Below are positions 7,533 through 8,618 of a stretch of DNA of 8,618 nt, in pieces. Within the stretch, counting starts at the first letter, position 1. The number at the start of each line of letters is the position of its first letter. This stretch comes from Pseudomonadota bacterium (GTDB taxonomy: Bacteria > SAR324 > XYD2-FULL-50-16 > JAHJRI01): positions 1 through 8,618 of the forward strand of contig JAKSDL010000339.1 in NCBI GenBank assembly GCA_022360105.1. The letters are read 5' to 3'. The translations under genes and the position numbers were made by a program. The notes beneath the pieces are model-generated. The model saw nothing but the letters and a program-made list of their open reading frames with translations, made no database searches and was not told the DNA's origin.

Positions 7533-7549
7533 GTCGTTAAACAAACGAC
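7533..7549. repeat. Inverted repeat upstream of the MCP
   Basis: GTCGTT-AAACA-AACGAC forms a 6-bp perfect inverted repeat with a 5-nt spacer. It lies about 120 nt upstream of the MCP start. It would fall in the 5' leader if transcription begins near the TTGACA element at 7581-7586. It could be an operator or an RNA hairpin. Confidence 0.4.
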
Positions 7550-7573
7550 GTTACTAAAATAGCATATTTTTAG

Positions 7574-7594
7574 GCAGATATGTCAAGCAGATAT
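7574..7594 (-). promoter_or_regulatory. TTGACA element inside a tandem direct repeat, probable MCP promoter/operator
   Basis: On the minus strand the 8-mer ATATCTGC occurs twice (7594-7587 and 7581-7574), separated by TTGAC, giving a 13-bp period. The junction creates a perfect -35 hexamer TTGACA at 7586-7581. A matching -10 is not clear: CTATTT lies at 18 nt and TATTTT at 19 nt. A separate perfect TATAAT lies nearer the gene at 7488-7483 but has no good -35. Direct repeats overlapping a -35 fit a regulator binding site; this is inference. Confidence 0.4.
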
Positions 7595-7686
7595 CATGTG
7601 TGTTCAACTCAACCAAAACGTCCTCATCTTTAACCTTGGTTTTGAATAGTTTCCAATTCAATAATTAATTTAATATTCCAAAAGAT

Positions 7687-7715
7687 TTGATATTTATTTC
7701 GTAAAGCCGTATCAT
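7687..7715 (+). promoter_or_regulatory. Sigma70-like promoter for the HEAT-repeat gene
   Basis: TTGATA (7687-7692) and TATCAT (7710-7715) are separated by exactly 17 bp, and each differs from consensus at one position. Transcription would start near 7722, leaving a leader of about 75 nt before ATG 7797. It is the best promoter match I found in the window. Confidence 0.55.
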
Positions 7716-7796
7716 GGTTGTTATCTTCCTTTGTTCTGAACAGAGGAGTATATCGTACAAGTCCGCAGAATCACTTTATAAATTGGATATTCGAGT

Positions 7797-8618
7797 ATGG
7801 AAAAACATCTCGCGCTGGATGAATTTCTGGCAAACTACAAAAGCAAAGATCTGATCAAGGCCAAAGTCATCATAGATTGCCTGGAAGAGATTGACATCAC
7901 CGAGAGAAATCGAATTCTGTCTGAATTGGCAAACATGGATGACGATTTTGCCATTCCCATCCTTGCTTATTTAAGCTACAAACATCCGACTCTTGTTGCT
8001 GAAACACCCCAGTTAAAGGGTCTCCTGCTGGAAAAGTCTGCTGCCAATCCCGGCCGAATCGTCAAATGCCTGGTTGATATCACTCCCGAGACCATTGTCT
8101 TGGTGGGTCTGGTTGAAAAAGAAAAAATCCGGGAAGCACTTCCCCACTTGCGACAGTTTCTAACTCAAAACATAGAAATTGATCTTCAACTGGCCATCCT
8201 GAAAACATTGGGAAACTTGAAAGATGAAAATGCAGTAGCATCCCTGGCGGAAGTTATCCCCGGTTCCATTGAATCCATACAAAACGAAGCTGTCATTTCT
8301 TTAGGAAAAATCGGAACCAGTAAAGCGCTGGAAGAATTATCCAATACCTTTGGAAATTCTTCCAAGCTTGATGAAAAAATCTTTGATATATTGACAAACC
8401 TGGACACGGAACAATCCTTTGATTATCTGCCCAAATCCCTGGAATCTTCCAACGCAGAGACTCGTATTCTGGGTAAAAGCAAACTCTCACGCCTTGGAAG
8501 CAAAGCTATACCTTCGCTAACCAAAGCTTTACAAAAAAACAATCCGGATCTTCAAATCCATGTACTTAACGTTCTCCTGGAAATTGCTGATGAATCATCT
8601 GTTAAAGCGATTCGACAA
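7797..8618 (+). CDS. HEAT-repeat protein, N-terminal 274 residues (truncated by window edge)
   Basis: The frame is open from ATG 7797 to the last base with no stop, so the C-terminus lies beyond the window. An in-frame TAA at 7779-7781 means this ATG is the only normal start; the GGA at 7785 gives a weak ribosome binding site. The product is soluble and all-helical. From about residue 105 it shows repeated helix pairs of HEAT or PBS-lyase-like type: about 112-140 and 142-171 (LGNLKDENAVASLAEV, AVISLGKIGTSKALEEL), 176-201, 222-245 (LSRLGSKAIPSLTKAL) and 251-274. The first 100 residues are helical with weaker repeat character. HEAT repeats are protein-binding scaffolds, so a partner protein is likely but unknown. 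It is divergent from the haem MCP and may share regulation with it. There is no signal peptide, so it is probably cytoplasmic. Confidence 0.88.
   Translation, partial: MEKHLALDEFLANYKSKDLIKAKVIIDCLEEIDITERNRILSELANMDDDFAIPILAYLSYKHPTLVAETPQLKGLLLEKSAANPGRIVKCLVDITPETIVLVGLVEKEKIREALPHLRQFLTQNIEIDLQLAILKTLGNLKDENAVASLAEVIPGSIESIQNEAVISLGKIGTSKALEELSNTFGNSSKLDEKIFDILTNLDTEQSFDYLPKSLESSNAETRILGKSKLSRLGSKAIPSLTKALQKNNPDLQIHVLNVLLEIADESSVKAIRQ

Noticed and set aside
7417..7796. Sigma28 or sigma54 promoter for the chemotaxis receptor
   Set aside because: I looked for a TAAA/GCCGATAA pair and for a GG/GC element with the sigma54 spacing and found no convincing match on the minus strand.
8186..8490. 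Two minus-strand frames of 65-73 codons at the right end
   Set aside because: They are shadows of the HEAT-repeat gene, which has repeat structure and an uninterrupted frame on the plus strand.

Overview
The window looks like a Gram-negative, motile bacterium that makes c-type cytochromes. It carries a methyl-accepting chemotaxis protein (MCP) whose sensor region has a CxxCH haem-attachment motif, a CheD deamidase, and two membrane-bound phosphoesterases. Base composition is moderately AT-rich. Shine-Dalgarno sequences are weak or absent before most genes. MCPs with a haem-binding DUF3365/Tll0287-like sensor are common in Desulfobacterota and related anaerobes, but the window has no taxonomic marker, so this placement is tentative. 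There are no RNA genes, CRISPR arrays, insertion sequences or clear signs of phage.

Layout. (1) 1-1455, minus: the N-terminal 485 residues of a large, lysine- and glutamate-rich soluble protein of unknown family, cut off by the window start. (2) 1456-1816: a divergent intergenic region with no convincing gene. (3) 1817-4848, plus: a tight three-gene set of a membrane-anchored endonuclease/exonuclease/phosphatase (EEP) fold enzyme, a PAP2-type lipid phosphatase (4-nt overlap), and an unrecognised polytopic membrane protein. (4) 4868-7416, minus: a haem-sensor MCP followed by cysteine-rich CheD, with an unusual 224-nt spacer holding a perfect 18-bp palindrome and a short open frame that ends one base before cheD. 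The CheD and membrane-protein genes converge with only 19 bp between stops. (5) 7417-7796: a divergent regulatory region with a good sigma70-like promoter to the right and a TTGACA element embedded in a tandem direct repeat to the left. (6) 7797-8618, plus: the first 274 residues of a HEAT-repeat protein, cut off by the window end.

Two functional units can be proposed. The MCP and CheD form a chemotaxis sensor module: the MCP probably senses redox state or a gas or ligand through periplasmic haem, and CheD adjusts the receptor by glutamine deamidation. The plus-strand unit puts two phosphoesterase active sites on the outer face of the inner membrane, which suggests turnover of lipid phosphates or lipid-linked carriers; this is inference. 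The two end genes run off the window and are easy to miss because they lack one terminus.
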